A stretch of 28,124 bases of DNA from Deltaproteobacteria bacterium (lineage in GTDB: Bacteria > Desulfobacterota > Desulfobacteria > Desulfobacterales > B30-G6). The position numbers and the translations under genes were made by a program. This document shows, in pieces, positions 1 to 8,027 of this stretch. Positions within the stretch are counted from its first letter, which is position 1, and the number at the start of each line of letters is the position of its first letter. Location: contig QMMS01000019.1 of NCBI GenBank assembly GCA_003647375.1, positions 1 to 28,124 on the forward strand. Direction: 5' to 3'. A model generated the notes under the pieces. It was not told the DNA's origin, ran no database searches, and worked only from the letters and a program-made list of their open reading frames with translations.

Positions 1-113
1 GTCCTGCGATCTTGATCGGATCTTTTCTCGGGTGAATACCCGGGGGCTGCTGTCTGCCGCCTGTCTTCTGATATTCGTCTGCCACCATTGTCCGGAAATG
101 GAACACCTTCCAT
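1..113 (-). CDS. Small arginine-rich protein, N-terminal 37 codons only (partial)
   Basis: An open frame starts at the ATG at 113-111 on the minus strand and runs without a stop to the window edge. The start has a GGAGG Shine-Dalgarno at 123-127, about 9 nt upstream, and a good sigma-70-like promoter lies further upstream at 174-203. The visible peptide begins MEGVPFPDNGGRR and is rich in Arg, Asp and Gly, with D-R-R motifs near residues 17-19 and 35-37. There is no signal peptide or membrane segment in the visible part. I do not recognise a function. The gene is called mainly from its start signals, because the coding stretch is short and the C-terminus is missing. Confidence 0.6.
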   Translation of the reverse strand, partial: MEGVPFPDNGGRRISEDRRQTAAPGYSPEKRSDQDRR

Positions 114-173
114 AGTAATCTACCTCCAGTCTGTCTTGTCCCTTTATGTGTCGAAAAAAACGCAACTGTCCAT

Positions 174-203
174 AATATAACACAAAACCAGCCATCCTGT
201 CAA
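174..203 (-). promoter_or_regulatory. Sigma-70-like promoter for the partial gene at 1-113
   Basis: Reading the minus strand, TTGACA (198-203) is followed after 18 nt by TATATT (174-179). Transcription would start near 167 and give a leader of about 54 nt before the ATG at 113. The -35 box matches consensus perfectly, and the pair sits in a non-coding stretch at the right distance. No operator-like repeat is obvious next to it. Confidence 0.6.
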
Positions 204-292
204 GTCGGACGGTGTGGGTGTTCGCCGAGGGTTTAGAAATCTTCGAAAGTCTCGTGACAACCTCTACCTCAAGGTTGCAACTAAAGATCTTT

Positions 293-1498
293 TTACCCGG
301 CAGCCCTCCGCCGCTGCCGCTCCCTGACAATAATTTCGAGTTCTTTGCTCATCTGACCGGCAATGGCCGTATTTTCCTCGGCCCGCCGGGCCAGATACGG
401 CAGCGTCGATGCCACCGGGCCAAAGGGCAGGTACTTGGTCACGTTGTATCCGGCATCGGCCAGTTTGTAGCTGATATGATCGCTCATGCCGTATAGCTGT
501 GAAAAATAGACGTGCGGGTGGTCGTTGGGGATACCCCTCTCAGCCATGAAGTCTGCCAGTAACTTGCAACTGGTTTCATTGTGGGTCCCGACACAAATCT
601 CCACCACATCGATATGATCCATGAATAAACGCAATATTTCGTCGAAAGACCGGTCGGTTGCCGGCTTATCCGGATAGATGGGCGACGGGTGCCCCCAGTG
701 CCTGGCCCGTTCCCTTTCCTGTTCCATGTAGGCGCCTCGAACGATTTTAACTCCCAGCAGAAAAGCATTGCGTCGAGCATTTTCGATCAATCGTTTAAAA
801 TAGTCGACCCGGTCCGTGCGGTACATTTGTAATGTTGTGAAAACAATGGCTTTTTTCTGGTTGAAAATCAACATCATCTCTTCAGCCAGATCATCGATGA
901 TACCCTGGATCCAACTCTCTTCCGCATCGATGTAGATGGGTGTGCCACCTTCTTCAGCCTGCTTACAGATGTCAGACAGGCGTTGCTTCAAGCATTCCCA
1001 GGCCGGTTCATCTTCTTTTGACAAGGCACCCCCGGCTGTCATTTTTTCGAGCAGTGATTCAGCGACAATACCGGTCATTTTCATACAGGCACAGGGAATG
1101 TTCTTATCCGACCCCGCCTGTCGGATGGTCTGCAAAATCGCATTCTTTGTTTCTTCAAAGCCGGCTTCGTCCCCACCCCCTTCCACAGAATAATCCAGGA
1201 TAGCGCCGATACCCGATCTACCCAGTTGCGCGATTACTTTCTGATATTCGCGGCGGGTCTCGCCGCCGCAGAACTGCCTAAAAACAGTGGCCTTGATGAG
1301 TGGTTTGACGGGAAGCCCCATGGAAAGGGACAGTTTGGCGGCTCTTGACAGAAATTTTACCAGGAAGGGGCGCTTGGTCAGCAGGAAAATCAGATACGAC
1401 AACTGCAGGTCTCTGTCGGATTTATGCTGAAACGCAATGGATGTATCCTCAAAATGAATCGGAAGCTGTGAATCTGAATTATCCATTGGCTTTGACAT
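293..1498 (-). CDS. Proline dehydrogenase (PRODH family, monofunctional)
   Basis: This FAD enzyme would oxidise L-proline to delta-1-pyrroline-5-carboxylate and pass electrons to the quinone pool. The 401-residue protein shows the PRODH barrel motifs in order: DAEES (about residue 192), TLQMYR, KIVRGAYM, GTHNE, FSQLYGMSD and, near the C-terminus, YLPFGPV and PYLARRAEEN. The arginine pair in the last motif belongs to the proline-binding site in known PRODHs. There is no DNA-binding domain and no fused P5C dehydrogenase, so it is a stand-alone PRODH and not a full PutA. The ATG at 1498 has an AAGGA Shine-Dalgarno about 8 nt upstream. No P5C dehydrogenase gene lies nearby in the window. The family call is firm; the physiological role is inferred. 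Confidence 0.9.
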   Translation of the reverse strand: MSKPMDNSDSQLPIHFEDTSIAFQHKSDRDLQLSYLIFLLTKRPFLVKFLSRAAKLSLSMGLPVKPLIKATVFRQFCGGETRREYQKVIAQLGRSGIGAILDYSVEGGGDEAGFEETKNAILQTIRQAGSDKNIPCACMKMTGIVAESLLEKMTAGGALSKEDEPAWECLKQRLSDICKQAEEGGTPIYIDAEESWIQGIIDDLAEEMMLIFNQKKAIVFTTLQMYRTDRVDYFKRLIENARRNAFLLGVKIVRGAYMEQERERARHWGHPSPIYPDKPATDRSFDEILRLFMDHIDVVEICVGTHNETSCKLLADFMAERGIPNDHPHVYFSQLYGMSDHISYKLADAGYNVTKYLPFGPVASTLPYLARRAEENTAIAGQMSKELEIIVRERQRRRAAG

Positions 1499-1600
1499 GC
1501 TTCATTCCTTTAAACCAAATATCATTAACTTAAAGCGATACGTAGTTCCATTTAATGTAGTGCGGGTCTTTAGACCTGCAAAAACGTTCTACAAAGAAGT

Positions 1601-1640
1601 GACAACGTCGCGTTTCATAAAATCGTCTCTACGATTTTAT
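1601..1640 (-). repeat. Stop-codon hairpin repeat, copy A (3' end of the M48 protease gene)
   Basis: The core is a perfect 10-bp inverted repeat, ATAAAATCGT and ACGATTTTAT, separated by 4 nt. It is followed in the transcript direction by GAAACGCGACGTTGTC. The repeat encodes the last residues (I-K-S) and the TAG stop of the M48 protease gene. Very similar sequences occur at 15279-15317 (3' end of livM) and, in shorter form, at 12328-12355 (3' end of tex). There is no U-tract after the stem, so it is not a classic intrinsic terminator. Confidence 0.7.
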
Positions 1641-3512
1641 GGGGTGAAAAAGAAACGGCGGCACGGGAATGTCCATGACCGAAGCCGTGGCCCGCAAGAG
1701 TTCCGCTTCCGGAATCGAGACTTTTGTATCGAACAAAACACACGCGCAACAGGCATCGAAGATAACGCGTTTAATGCTTGGAGCGGCCAGTGCCAAACGA
1801 TTGAGAGCAACATCGACCTCTTTGAAAGATACGGTTTCCGACATCGATTCCTTGCGTGTTACCCCTGCCGATCTTACCTGTTCAAATCCTGCCTTAAACG
1901 CTTTTTCCGCCTCCTGAATATCCTTGTTTCCCGATTTTGCAAGCACGGACAGCAGGTTGACCATCTGCGGCAGCAGAAGGTCCATTCGTTTAACGATAGT
2001 CTGCCTTTTCGAATGGCTGTAAACCATGCCGAGCTGATGCGTCACAATCTTCTCCAATACGAACTCGAACAGGGTCAGTTTGCCGTCCGCCTCTACCAGA
2101 ACCTGAATATAGCGTTTCAGCCCTGCAACCTGTGCTGCTGACATACCTCTGAGCGTCGGGATGGCCAGTTCCAAAACAGGAAGGTAAAAAACAGGTTTCA
2201 AGCTTCTTATCTCTTTTTCGAGAATCAGCGTCTGGCGAACGACTTCAACCGGTGCCGTTTTTTTCAACACCTTGATCTGGCGATCTCTTTCCTTTAGATC
2301 GCTGTCCAGCAAGAGACCGCAGACAATTGCCGTGGCCCCCAGCAGGTCATCCAGCTCATCCCGTATCTTACCCGGAAGCGCAGACAAGAGCTGGGAGCTG
2401 TAGTCTACATGCCGGGGTGTCATGTGGCCGATGTATTGCCTGGCTTCTCCTGAATCGGCTGCCATCATGGATACCGACGAATCGAATCGCCCTCCGGGAA
2501 CCGTCTCGGATAACGATTCGGATTCATTCACGCGGCTGGAATACCCGGGTTCGATTCTGCGGATTCTTTCATCCAGGGGTGGGTGTGTTGCAAACAAAGA
2601 ACGGATCGCCGTACCAAAAAAAAGGTGACTGGCTTCATGTGCGTTGGGAGACTCTATCCTGGAGCCTTTGCTGAATCCACCGATAATTTTCAAGGCTCCG
2701 GCAATGCCGCCCGGGTTTCGCGTAAACTGGACAGCAGATGCATCTGCAAGAAATTCCCGCTGTCGTGAGACCGCGCTCTGGATGATCCGGCCAAAAAGCT
2801 GACCCACATATCCGATCACCACCAACGCCAGGGCCAGGAGTGCTGTCTGCCCGCCTCCCTTTTTACTTCCCGACCTTCTGCTGCTCCACAGGACGCTCCG
2901 GCCCACAATCGCAATCACCATGATACCGTATAAAAAACCGATCAGGCGTATATTCAAACGCATATCGCCATTCAAGATATGGCTGAATTCATGGGCGATC
3001 ACCCCCTGCAACTGCTCGCGGTTCAACGTCGAGAGGCAGCCACGCGTGACGGCAATCGCGGCATCCCCAGGCGTATAGCCGGCCGCAAACGCGTTGATGC
3101 CTTCCTCCTCCGTCATAAGATACACCTGGGGTACCGGCACACCGGATGCGATGGCCATTTCCTCCACCACATTGAGCAGTCTTTTTTCGTCTTTGTCGGC
3201 AGACAAACGGTTTACCCGCCTACCACCAAGGTGCTCCGCTACATAGCTTCCCCCTTTTTTCAGCTGCAGCATCTTGAATAGACTTCCCACCGTAATAATG
3301 CCCACCGCCACGAATGTCACCAACAAGAACATCTGGGCGTCAAACCATTTGAACCCGTTCCTGGAAATGCTCAGCTTGTCCATGGACAGATAGAAGGCCA
3401 GCTGCACCGCAAAAAAAACAGCCACCGCCACAAAGATGACCGCCAGTATAAACAGGAAGGTCAGATATAGAGACCGTGTCCGTGATTGATCCTGCTGGGC
3501 AAAAAAATCCAT
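1629..3512 (-). CDS. M48-family zinc metalloprotease (HtpX-like) with long C-terminal extension
   Basis: This is a membrane-anchored gluzincin peptidase, probably acting in membrane protein quality control. The zinc motif HEFSH is at residues 174-178, and the third ligand is probably E253 in the REFLAD segment. Hydrophobic segments near residues 15-42, 61-80, 190-207 and 222-240 give an HtpX-like topology. HtpX proteins are about 290 residues long; this protein has 627, so the roughly 300 residues after the catalytic domain are extra and I do not recognise them. The start is the ATG at 3512, one base after the lemA stop codon, so the two genes form one unit. A LemA gene beside an M48 protease is a common pairing. 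The last codons and the stop lie inside hairpin repeat copy A. Confidence 0.9.
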   Translation of the reverse strand: MDFFAQQDQSRTRSLYLTFLFILAVIFVAVAVFFAVQLAFYLSMDKLSISRNGFKWFDAQMFLLVTFVAVGIITVGSLFKMLQLKKGGSYVAEHLGGRRVNRLSADKDEKRLLNVVEEMAIASGVPVPQVYLMTEEEGINAFAAGYTPGDAAIAVTRGCLSTLNREQLQGVIAHEFSHILNGDMRLNIRLIGFLYGIMVIAIVGRSVLWSSRRSGSKKGGGQTALLALALVVIGYVGQLFGRIIQSAVSRQREFLADASAVQFTRNPGGIAGALKIIGGFSKGSRIESPNAHEASHLFFGTAIRSLFATHPPLDERIRRIEPGYSSRVNESESLSETVPGGRFDSSVSMMAADSGEARQYIGHMTPRHVDYSSQLLSALPGKIRDELDDLLGATAIVCGLLLDSDLKERDRQIKVLKKTAPVEVVRQTLILEKEIRSLKPVFYLPVLELAIPTLRGMSAAQVAGLKRYIQVLVEADGKLTLFEFVLEKIVTHQLGMVYSHSKRQTIVKRMDLLLPQMVNLLSVLAKSGNKDIQEAEKAFKAGFEQVRSAGVTRKESMSETVSFKEVDVALNRLALAAPSIKRVIFDACCACVLFDTKVSIPEAELLRATASVMDIPVPPFLFHPIKS

Positions 3513-3513
3513 C

Positions 3514-4104
3514 TTAGAAAGACACCTTTACCGGTTTTCGTTCTTCGGGTGATTCGGTTGATTCCAAAAGTTCGGCCGGATGGAAACCGAACGATCCGGC
3601 TATCAGGTTGGCGGGAAACTTTTCACAACTCGTATTAAATTCGGTGATGGCATCGTTGAATGCCTGCCGGGCAAAGGCGACACGGTTTTCCGTGGACGTC
3701 AGTTCTTCCTGAAGCTGGATCATGTTCTCATTGGCCTTGAGATCCGGGTAGTTTTCTGCCAGAGCAAAAAGACGACCCAGCGTTCCGGTCAGCGCAGCTT
3801 CCGCGCCGGCAAGCGCTTTCATGGCTGTTGGATCACCCGGGTTTCCGGACGCCTGCTGATTTGCGTTCACGGCGCTGTTGCGAGCAGTAATGACCGCTTC
3901 CAAGGTCTCCCGTTCATGTTTCATATACCCCTTGGCTGTTTCTACGAGGTTGGGAATCAAATCGTATCGCCGCTTCAGTTGTACATCAATCTGGGAAAAA
4001 GCATTTTTATAACGATTGCGCCCTGTGACCAGCCCGTTATAAATTCCCGCCACGATGACAACCAATACCAGAATGATACCGCCGATCACAATAAGTGTTA
4101 TCAT
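3514..4104 (-). CDS. lemA: LemA family membrane-anchored protein
   Basis: LemA proteins have one N-terminal membrane anchor and a helical domain facing away from the membrane; their exact function is not settled. The protein starts MITLIVIGG with a hydrophobic segment of about 20 residues. It then carries the family-typical segments NRYKNAFSQIDVQLKRRYDL, IPNLVETAKGYMKHE and, further on, FALAENYPDLKANENMIQL. I chose the ATG at 4104, not the in-frame start 7 codons upstream at 4125, because AGGAG sits at ideal distance before 4104. The resulting 196 residues match the usual family length. The M48 protease gene follows immediately and is presumably cotranscribed. Confidence 0.92.
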   Translation of the reverse strand: MITLIVIGGIILVLVVIVAGIYNGLVTGRNRYKNAFSQIDVQLKRRYDLIPNLVETAKGYMKHERETLEAVITARNSAVNANQQASGNPGDPTAMKALAGAEAALTGTLGRLFALAENYPDLKANENMIQLQEELTSTENRVAFARQAFNDAITEFNTSCEKFPANLIAGSFGFHPAELLESTESPEERKPVKVSF

Positions 4105-4229
4105 GTTTTTCTCCTGTGTGAGCACGTGATATTTTTTTGTAGCTGATTCCTATTTCTCACCGTAAGCATTTGCCTTGAACCCTTCTTAGCTTTTTAGCGA
4201 TTTAGACTGTAGGCTGTTAGGTGCCTTTT

Positions 4230-4304
4230 GCCCTGCGGGCGATATTACGCCTTCGGCTGACATTGATGGTCATTAGCCCTTCGGGCGACATTAGCGCTGC
4301 GCGC
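4230..4304. repeat. Cluster of four short GC-rich mini-hairpins in the lemA / Na-Pi spacer
   Basis: In the 298-nt spacer 4105-4402, four 11-12 nt near-palindromes occur within 75 nt: GCCCTGCGGGC (4230-4240), CGCCTTCGGCTG (4248-4259), GCCCTTCGGGC (4276-4286) and GCGCTGCGCGC (4294-4304). Three of them are followed by a similar AT-rich linker (GATATTA, GACATTA, GTAATTG). The rest of the spacer is low-complexity, with repeated ACCTAA and CTTAAAA runs at about 4335-4370. No gene is visible. The cluster could be a degenerate tandem array or a set of small stable RNA hairpins downstream of the Na/Pi gene. Confidence 0.5.
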
Positions 4305-4402
4305 GTAATTGATTGTTGCTAATAGCTGACGGCTTAACCTAAAACCTAACACTTAAAACTTAAAACCGTCTGTTTCCCCTCCAGACCTCCGACCCTTGAA
4401 AC

Positions 4403-6244
4403 CTAGTTCTTGTTGGCTTGGCACTTCACTAGAAACGTTTTGGCGATGTTGCTCGAGTAAACCACGATCTGCTTCAGCAGATCCATCAATTCCATGTGGA
4501 CCTCGTGGGTCTTGGCAGATTCCACCTGTTCCTTGCGTATGCGTTCGAGATGTCTGGCCCGGTACTGCTCTTCCAGGTCCAGATACGACCGCTCGCTGGA
4601 CATGATGTCCCTGGCCGTATCGACATCCATTTCCGTAAAAGAATCTTTAAGGAGTTCAATCCGCCGGCAGACTTTCTGGTGATAGATCAGAATTTCCTCT
4701 TTGCCCTCTTCAGAAAAATCGATCATGAGATCTTTTTTCTTGGCGATAAGGGGCACCATATTGCGGTGAATGAGGTCGGCCAGACTCTCCAAATCACTTG
4801 CTATGGAAATCATACCAAACGCTTCGTTGGTCTGTTCAGGGGCCACGCCCTGAGCCGTTACCTTGAAAAGATATTCCCTGATCTTTTCTTCGATAAAATC
4901 AATTTTTTCTTCTCGCATGTCAATACCCTGGAGGAGCGTCAGGTCTGACCGCCACGCATCCGTACTAGGGATTTCCCGTATGAGGAACTCCTTTTCCTCC
5001 GGGTCTGAAACCTCTTTTTCGATCAACTTCTCATCCGACATGAAGGGAATAATAATGGAGGCCAGCATTCGCCATACCAGCTTGGCCATCCTGGCCACTT
5101 CCGCCCGGGCCAGATCCAGAGCTACGGCTGGTGTGGAAATACTCTCCTCGTCCAGGTATTTGGTGGTCATAGTAACATCTTTCGATTTCTCTTCGTAAGG
5201 AAGAATTCCGACAACAAGCCTGGAAAAATATTCGGTGAAGGGCAGAAAAATCAGAGCCAGGGCAACGTTGAAAATGGTATGGGCATTGGCTATCTGGCGC
5301 GCAGTTCCGGAGTCGAATCTTTCCGCGATCATCCGGATGAAATCTGCAAACCATGGTATCCAGAAAACAAAAAGCAGCACACCTGCCAGTTTAAAAATGA
5401 CATGCGCCAGAGCTACCCGCTTGGCTTCACGCGAGGTACCGATAGAGGCCAGCCCTGCTGTGATGCAGGTGCCGACATTGGCGCCGAATACCAGCGGGAT
5501 CCCGGCTTCGAGGGTCAGAAGACCTTGCTGAGCCAGGACAATGACCACACCGGTGGTGGCACTGCTGCTCTGGACCAGCGCCGTAAACAGGGCCCCGATT
5601 AAAATTCCGAGGAACGGGTTCTCCATTTCTCTCATGGTGTCGATAAATACGGCATACGTTCTCAGAGGATTCATGGCATCGCTCATAAGTTTCATGCCGA
5701 AAAAGAGAATACCGAAGCCCATGATCACATCACCGATATTTTTTGTCATTCCCCTTTTCCCGAACATATGCAGTGAGAATCCAAGGGCGATCATCAGCAA
5801 TGCATAGTCCGTCAACTTGAATGCGATCAACTGCGCCGTGACGGTAGTACCGATGTCAGCTCCCAGAATAACCCCCATGGACTGGACAAAGGTCATCAGA
5901 CCCGCCTGAACAAAACTGACCAGCATCACCGTGGTGGCACTGCTTGACTGGATGACCATGGTAATGAATGCGCCTACAAACATCGCAATGACACGGTTTC
6001 TGGTCAGTGCCGCCAGTATGGAGCGCATCCTGTTGCCGGCGGTTCGTTTCAGGCCGGTGCTCATCTTTTCCATGCCATAGAGAAATAGCGCCAGTCCGCC
6101 CAGCATGCTGACACAGAGAAAAAACCATGAGATGGGTTGCGATCCTGATTCTGCGGCATAGAGGAATGGCGTGTACAATAAAGCAATACCGCCCGCTATC
6201 ATCCAGGGAATGTATCGCTTAAGACAGTGAAGTGGCGCTTTCAT
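4403..6244 (-). CDS. Na/Pi cotransporter family protein with C-terminal PhoU-like domain
   Basis: This inner-membrane transporter is probably sodium-coupled and carries phosphate or a related anion. Two inverted repeats each contain the family hallmark QSSSATT (about residues 98-104 and 224-230), each paired with a G-A-[DN]-[IV]-G-T motif (GADIGTTVTA and GANVGTCITA). About eight to ten hydrophobic segments fill residues 13-345. Residues from about 370 to 600 are hydrophilic, helical and acidic, as in the PhoU-like tail of bacterial NptA-type proteins. The length of 613 is somewhat longer than the usual 540-570. The ATG at 6244 has AAGGTTGAT just upstream and a promoter at 6327-6355, so it is its own transcription unit. 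Substrate is inferred from family only. Confidence 0.88.
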   Translation of the reverse strand: MKAPLHCLKRYIPWMIAGGIALLYTPFLYAAESGSQPISWFFLCVSMLGGLALFLYGMEKMSTGLKRTAGNRMRSILAALTRNRVIAMFVGAFITMVIQSSSATTVMLVSFVQAGLMTFVQSMGVILGADIGTTVTAQLIAFKLTDYALLMIALGFSLHMFGKRGMTKNIGDVIMGFGILFFGMKLMSDAMNPLRTYAVFIDTMREMENPFLGILIGALFTALVQSSSATTGVVIVLAQQGLLTLEAGIPLVFGANVGTCITAGLASIGTSREAKRVALAHVIFKLAGVLLFVFWIPWFADFIRMIAERFDSGTARQIANAHTIFNVALALIFLPFTEYFSRLVVGILPYEEKSKDVTMTTKYLDEESISTPAVALDLARAEVARMAKLVWRMLASIIIPFMSDEKLIEKEVSDPEEKEFLIREIPSTDAWRSDLTLLQGIDMREEKIDFIEEKIREYLFKVTAQGVAPEQTNEAFGMISIASDLESLADLIHRNMVPLIAKKKDLMIDFSEEGKEEILIYHQKVCRRIELLKDSFTEMDVDTARDIMSSERSYLDLEEQYRARHLERIRKEQVESAKTHEVHMELMDLLKQIVVYSSNIAKTFLVKCQANKN

Positions 6245-6326
6245 TTATCAACCTTTCAATAATTGAACGTCGTCGAGGCCGAGCAATTGGGTCTCATAGC
6301 ATATTGATTATATATCGATGCGGGGC

Positions 6327-6355
6327 ATAGTATCATGGGATGCGCCTTTCTGCAA
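6327..6355 (-). promoter_or_regulatory. Sigma-70-like promoter for the Na/Pi cotransporter gene
   Basis: On the minus strand TTGCAG (6350-6355) is followed after 17 nt by TACTAT (6327-6332). Transcription would start near 6320, leaving a leader of about 75 nt. The pair sits just outside the left end of the MITE-like element at 6366-6481. No PHO-box-like direct repeats were obvious. Confidence 0.5.
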
Positions 6356-6365
6356 TTTTCTTATT

Positions 6366-6481
6366 TAACTCAACTTTCAGGTTTCACCATCGATAGAGCG
6401 AAATGGGTGATCCAATGGCGAGTTCGCAAAGCGCCAGGGGATTATTCATTTCGTGTTCGCTGGACCCCGAAAGTTGAGTTA
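6366..6481. mobile_element. MITE-like 116-bp non-coding element with 16-bp terminal inverted repeats
   Basis: The left end TAACTCAACTTTCAGG (6366-6381) and the right end CCCGAAAGTTGAGTTA (6466-6481) are inverted repeats, matching in 15 of 16 positions. Inside, CGAAATG (6399-6405) pairs with CATTTCG (6447-6453), so the whole unit can fold into a nested cruciform. It carries no ORF of its own. It lies in the 308-nt divergent spacer 6245-6552 between the Na/Pi promoter and the malY-type gene. I see no clear target-site duplication. It may be a miniature transposable element or a remnant, or simply an imperfect palindrome with regulatory use. Confidence 0.45.
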
Positions 6482-6552
6482 TGCTAGAAGTCCGCTTGAT
6501 TTCACCTTGCCCGCATGCCATAACCATGGCAAAAAAATAAAGGGGAAAAACC

Positions 6553-7761
6553 ATGCCGACAAACTTCGATATCAAGATAGACCGCCGCCATACCGGTTCC
6601 GTCAAGTGGGAATTTGTCCTAGACTCGGAAGACCCGTCCAAAAAGAATAGAACCGATGCCTGTTTCGGCAGCAACCGGGTCCTGCCAATGTGGGTGGCAG
6701 ACATGGATTTCCCAAGCCCTGAACCGGTTATTAAAGCCCTGCAGAAACGTGCCCAACACGGTATTTTCGGTTATACACAACCCGACCAAGCCTACCTGGA
6801 AGCCGTGACCGGCTGGATGAAAAAGCGACATGGATGGCACGTTGAAGAATCATGGATTGTGACCACCCAGGGGGTGGTTCCGGCACTTCATCTGCTGGTA
6901 CGGACGCTTACCCAACCAGGAGACAAGATTCTGATTCAACGGCCCGTCTACTATCCTTTTTTCAGTGCCATTGAAAAGAATGGTTGCCGGATCGTATCAA
7001 ACTCGCTTGTAATGACTGACGGCCAATATCGCATGGATTATGATGACCTGGAAACCAAGGCAGCCGATCCGGATGTCAAACTGGCCATTCTATGCAGCCC
7101 TCATAATCCTGTTGGCCGCGTCTGGACACGGGAAGAGACCCAACGCTTCGGCCACATCTGTCTGCGCAACCATGTACGGGTCATTTCAGATGAGATCCAT
7201 GGGGACCTGGTCTATCCGGGTGTGACTTTCTCTCCCTTTGCCGTGGCAGACAGCGCCTTTCAAGAAAACACTGTTGTCTGCACCGCACCGAGCAAAACGT
7301 TCAACCTGGCCGGCCTTCAAACCTCCAACATCTTCATTCCAGACACAAAGATCCGTCAAAAGTTCAAAGAAAGCCTTCTCGCCAATGGCTTATTCGGGCT
7401 CAATCCCTTCGGCGTGACAGCATGCCGGGTTGCATATGAAGAAGGAGAGCCCTGGCTTGAAGATCTCCTGCATTATCTGAAAGCCAATCTCGATGCTTTG
7501 ATCAACTTTTTTGATAGTGAGATCCCGGAAATCAGGGTCATTCACCCCGAGGGGACCTATCTTGTCTGGCTCGACTGTCGATCCCTTGGCCTGGACAAGC
7601 ATCAACTCAGAAACCTCTTCCTGAATCAGGCCCGTGTCTTTCTCGATGAAGGAAGCCTTTTCGGACCCGAAGGGGATGGATACGAACGCATCAACATTGC
7701 CTGCCCACGGTCCCTTCTCATGGAGGCTCTTGAACGGATCGTCGCCGTGATCAAAGGATGA
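6553..7761 (+). CDS. MalY/PatB-type PLP-dependent C-S lyase (cystathionine beta-lyase-like aminotransferase)
   Basis: This is a fold-type I PLP enzyme of the MalY/PatB subgroup, which typically cleaves cystathionine or cysteine conjugates to pyruvate, ammonia and a thiol. Family features in order are the N-terminal R-x-x-T-G-S-x-K-W segment, LPMWVADMDFPSPEPV (about residues 44-59), GIFGYTQP, SPHNPVGRVW, ISDEIHGDLVYPG, and APSKTFNLAGLQTS with the PLP lysine at about K248. Its 402 residues match the family length of about 390-400. The ATG at 6553 has AAAGGGG 7 nt upstream. It is on the opposite strand from the Na/Pi gene and separated from typA by 291 nt, so it is probably monocistronic. The family call is firm, but substrate preference cannot be read from the sequence. 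Confidence 0.9.
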   Translation: MPTNFDIKIDRRHTGSVKWEFVLDSEDPSKKNRTDACFGSNRVLPMWVADMDFPSPEPVIKALQKRAQHGIFGYTQPDQAYLEAVTGWMKKRHGWHVEESWIVTTQGVVPALHLLVRTLTQPGDKILIQRPVYYPFFSAIEKNGCRIVSNSLVMTDGQYRMDYDDLETKAADPDVKLAILCSPHNPVGRVWTREETQRFGHICLRNHVRVISDEIHGDLVYPGVTFSPFAVADSAFQENTVVCTAPSKTFNLAGLQTSNIFIPDTKIRQKFKESLLANGLFGLNPFGVTACRVAYEEGEPWLEDLLHYLKANLDALINFFDSEIPEIRVIHPEGTYLVWLDCRSLGLDKHQLRNLFLNQARVFLDEGSLFGPEGDGYERINIACPRSLLMEALERIVAVIKG

Positions 7762-7850
7762 TGCACGTACATACCCGGGTCCAAAGGGCCTGGCACTGAT
7801 TCAACCCTATAAGGGATTAATATTATACACATTCAGCGTGTGATAAATTC

Positions 7851-7878
7851 TAAATCCGAATTTCGTGCTTCGGATTTA
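7851..7878. repeat. Perfect 10-bp inverted repeat in the malY-typA spacer
   Basis: TAAATCCGAA (7851-7860) and TTCGGATTTA (7869-7878) form a 10-bp stem with an 8-nt loop, about 90 nt after the malY-type stop codon. No T-run follows on the plus strand, so it is a weak candidate terminator. It may instead be an RNA 3'-end hairpin or one of the AT-rich palindromes that recur between genes here. Confidence 0.5.
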
Positions 7879-7928
7879 AGGAACTTACAACCTTGGAATC
7901 GTTATCCCGTTCATCCATTTCACACCCC

Positions 7929-7956
7929 TTGCAATTGGTGCGAAAAGCCTTATCTT
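7929..7956 (+). promoter_or_regulatory. Candidate typA promoter
   Basis: TTGCAA (7929-7934) and TATCTT (7951-7956) are separated by 16 nt. Transcription would start near 7964 and would read through the terminator-like hairpin at 7976-8027 before reaching the typA start at 8053. The match is moderate and rests on position as much as on sequence. Confidence 0.35.
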
Positions 7957-7975
7957 CAGGTTAAAGCTTGATCAC

Positions 7976-8027
7976 AAAAAGCATTACCGGATCACCACCG
8001 GTGCCCGGTCATGCTTTTTATTTTTTT
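7976..8027 (+). terminator. Strong intrinsic terminator just upstream of typA (possible attenuator)
   Basis: AAAAAGCATTACCGG (7976-7990) pairs with CCGGTCATGCTTTTT (8005-8019) through 14 base pairs with one T/C mismatch. An A and then seven T residues (8021-8027) follow. This is a textbook Rho-independent terminator shape on the plus strand, and its A-rich 5' side could make it work in both directions. It ends only 25 nt before the typA ATG. It may end malY-type transcripts or, if the promoter at 7929-7956 is real, sit in the typA leader as an attenuator. Confidence 0.75.

Noticed and set aside
1572..1589. Hairpin GCGGGTC / GACCTGC as a terminator after the M48 gene
   Set aside because: The T-run lies on the wrong side for minus-strand transcription and the stem contains a wobble pair; it does not have a convincing terminator shape.
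6384..6704. A 106-codon minus-strand open frame across the malY-type start and the MITE-like element
   Set aside because: It overlaps the start of a confident gene on the opposite strand and has no recognisable features.
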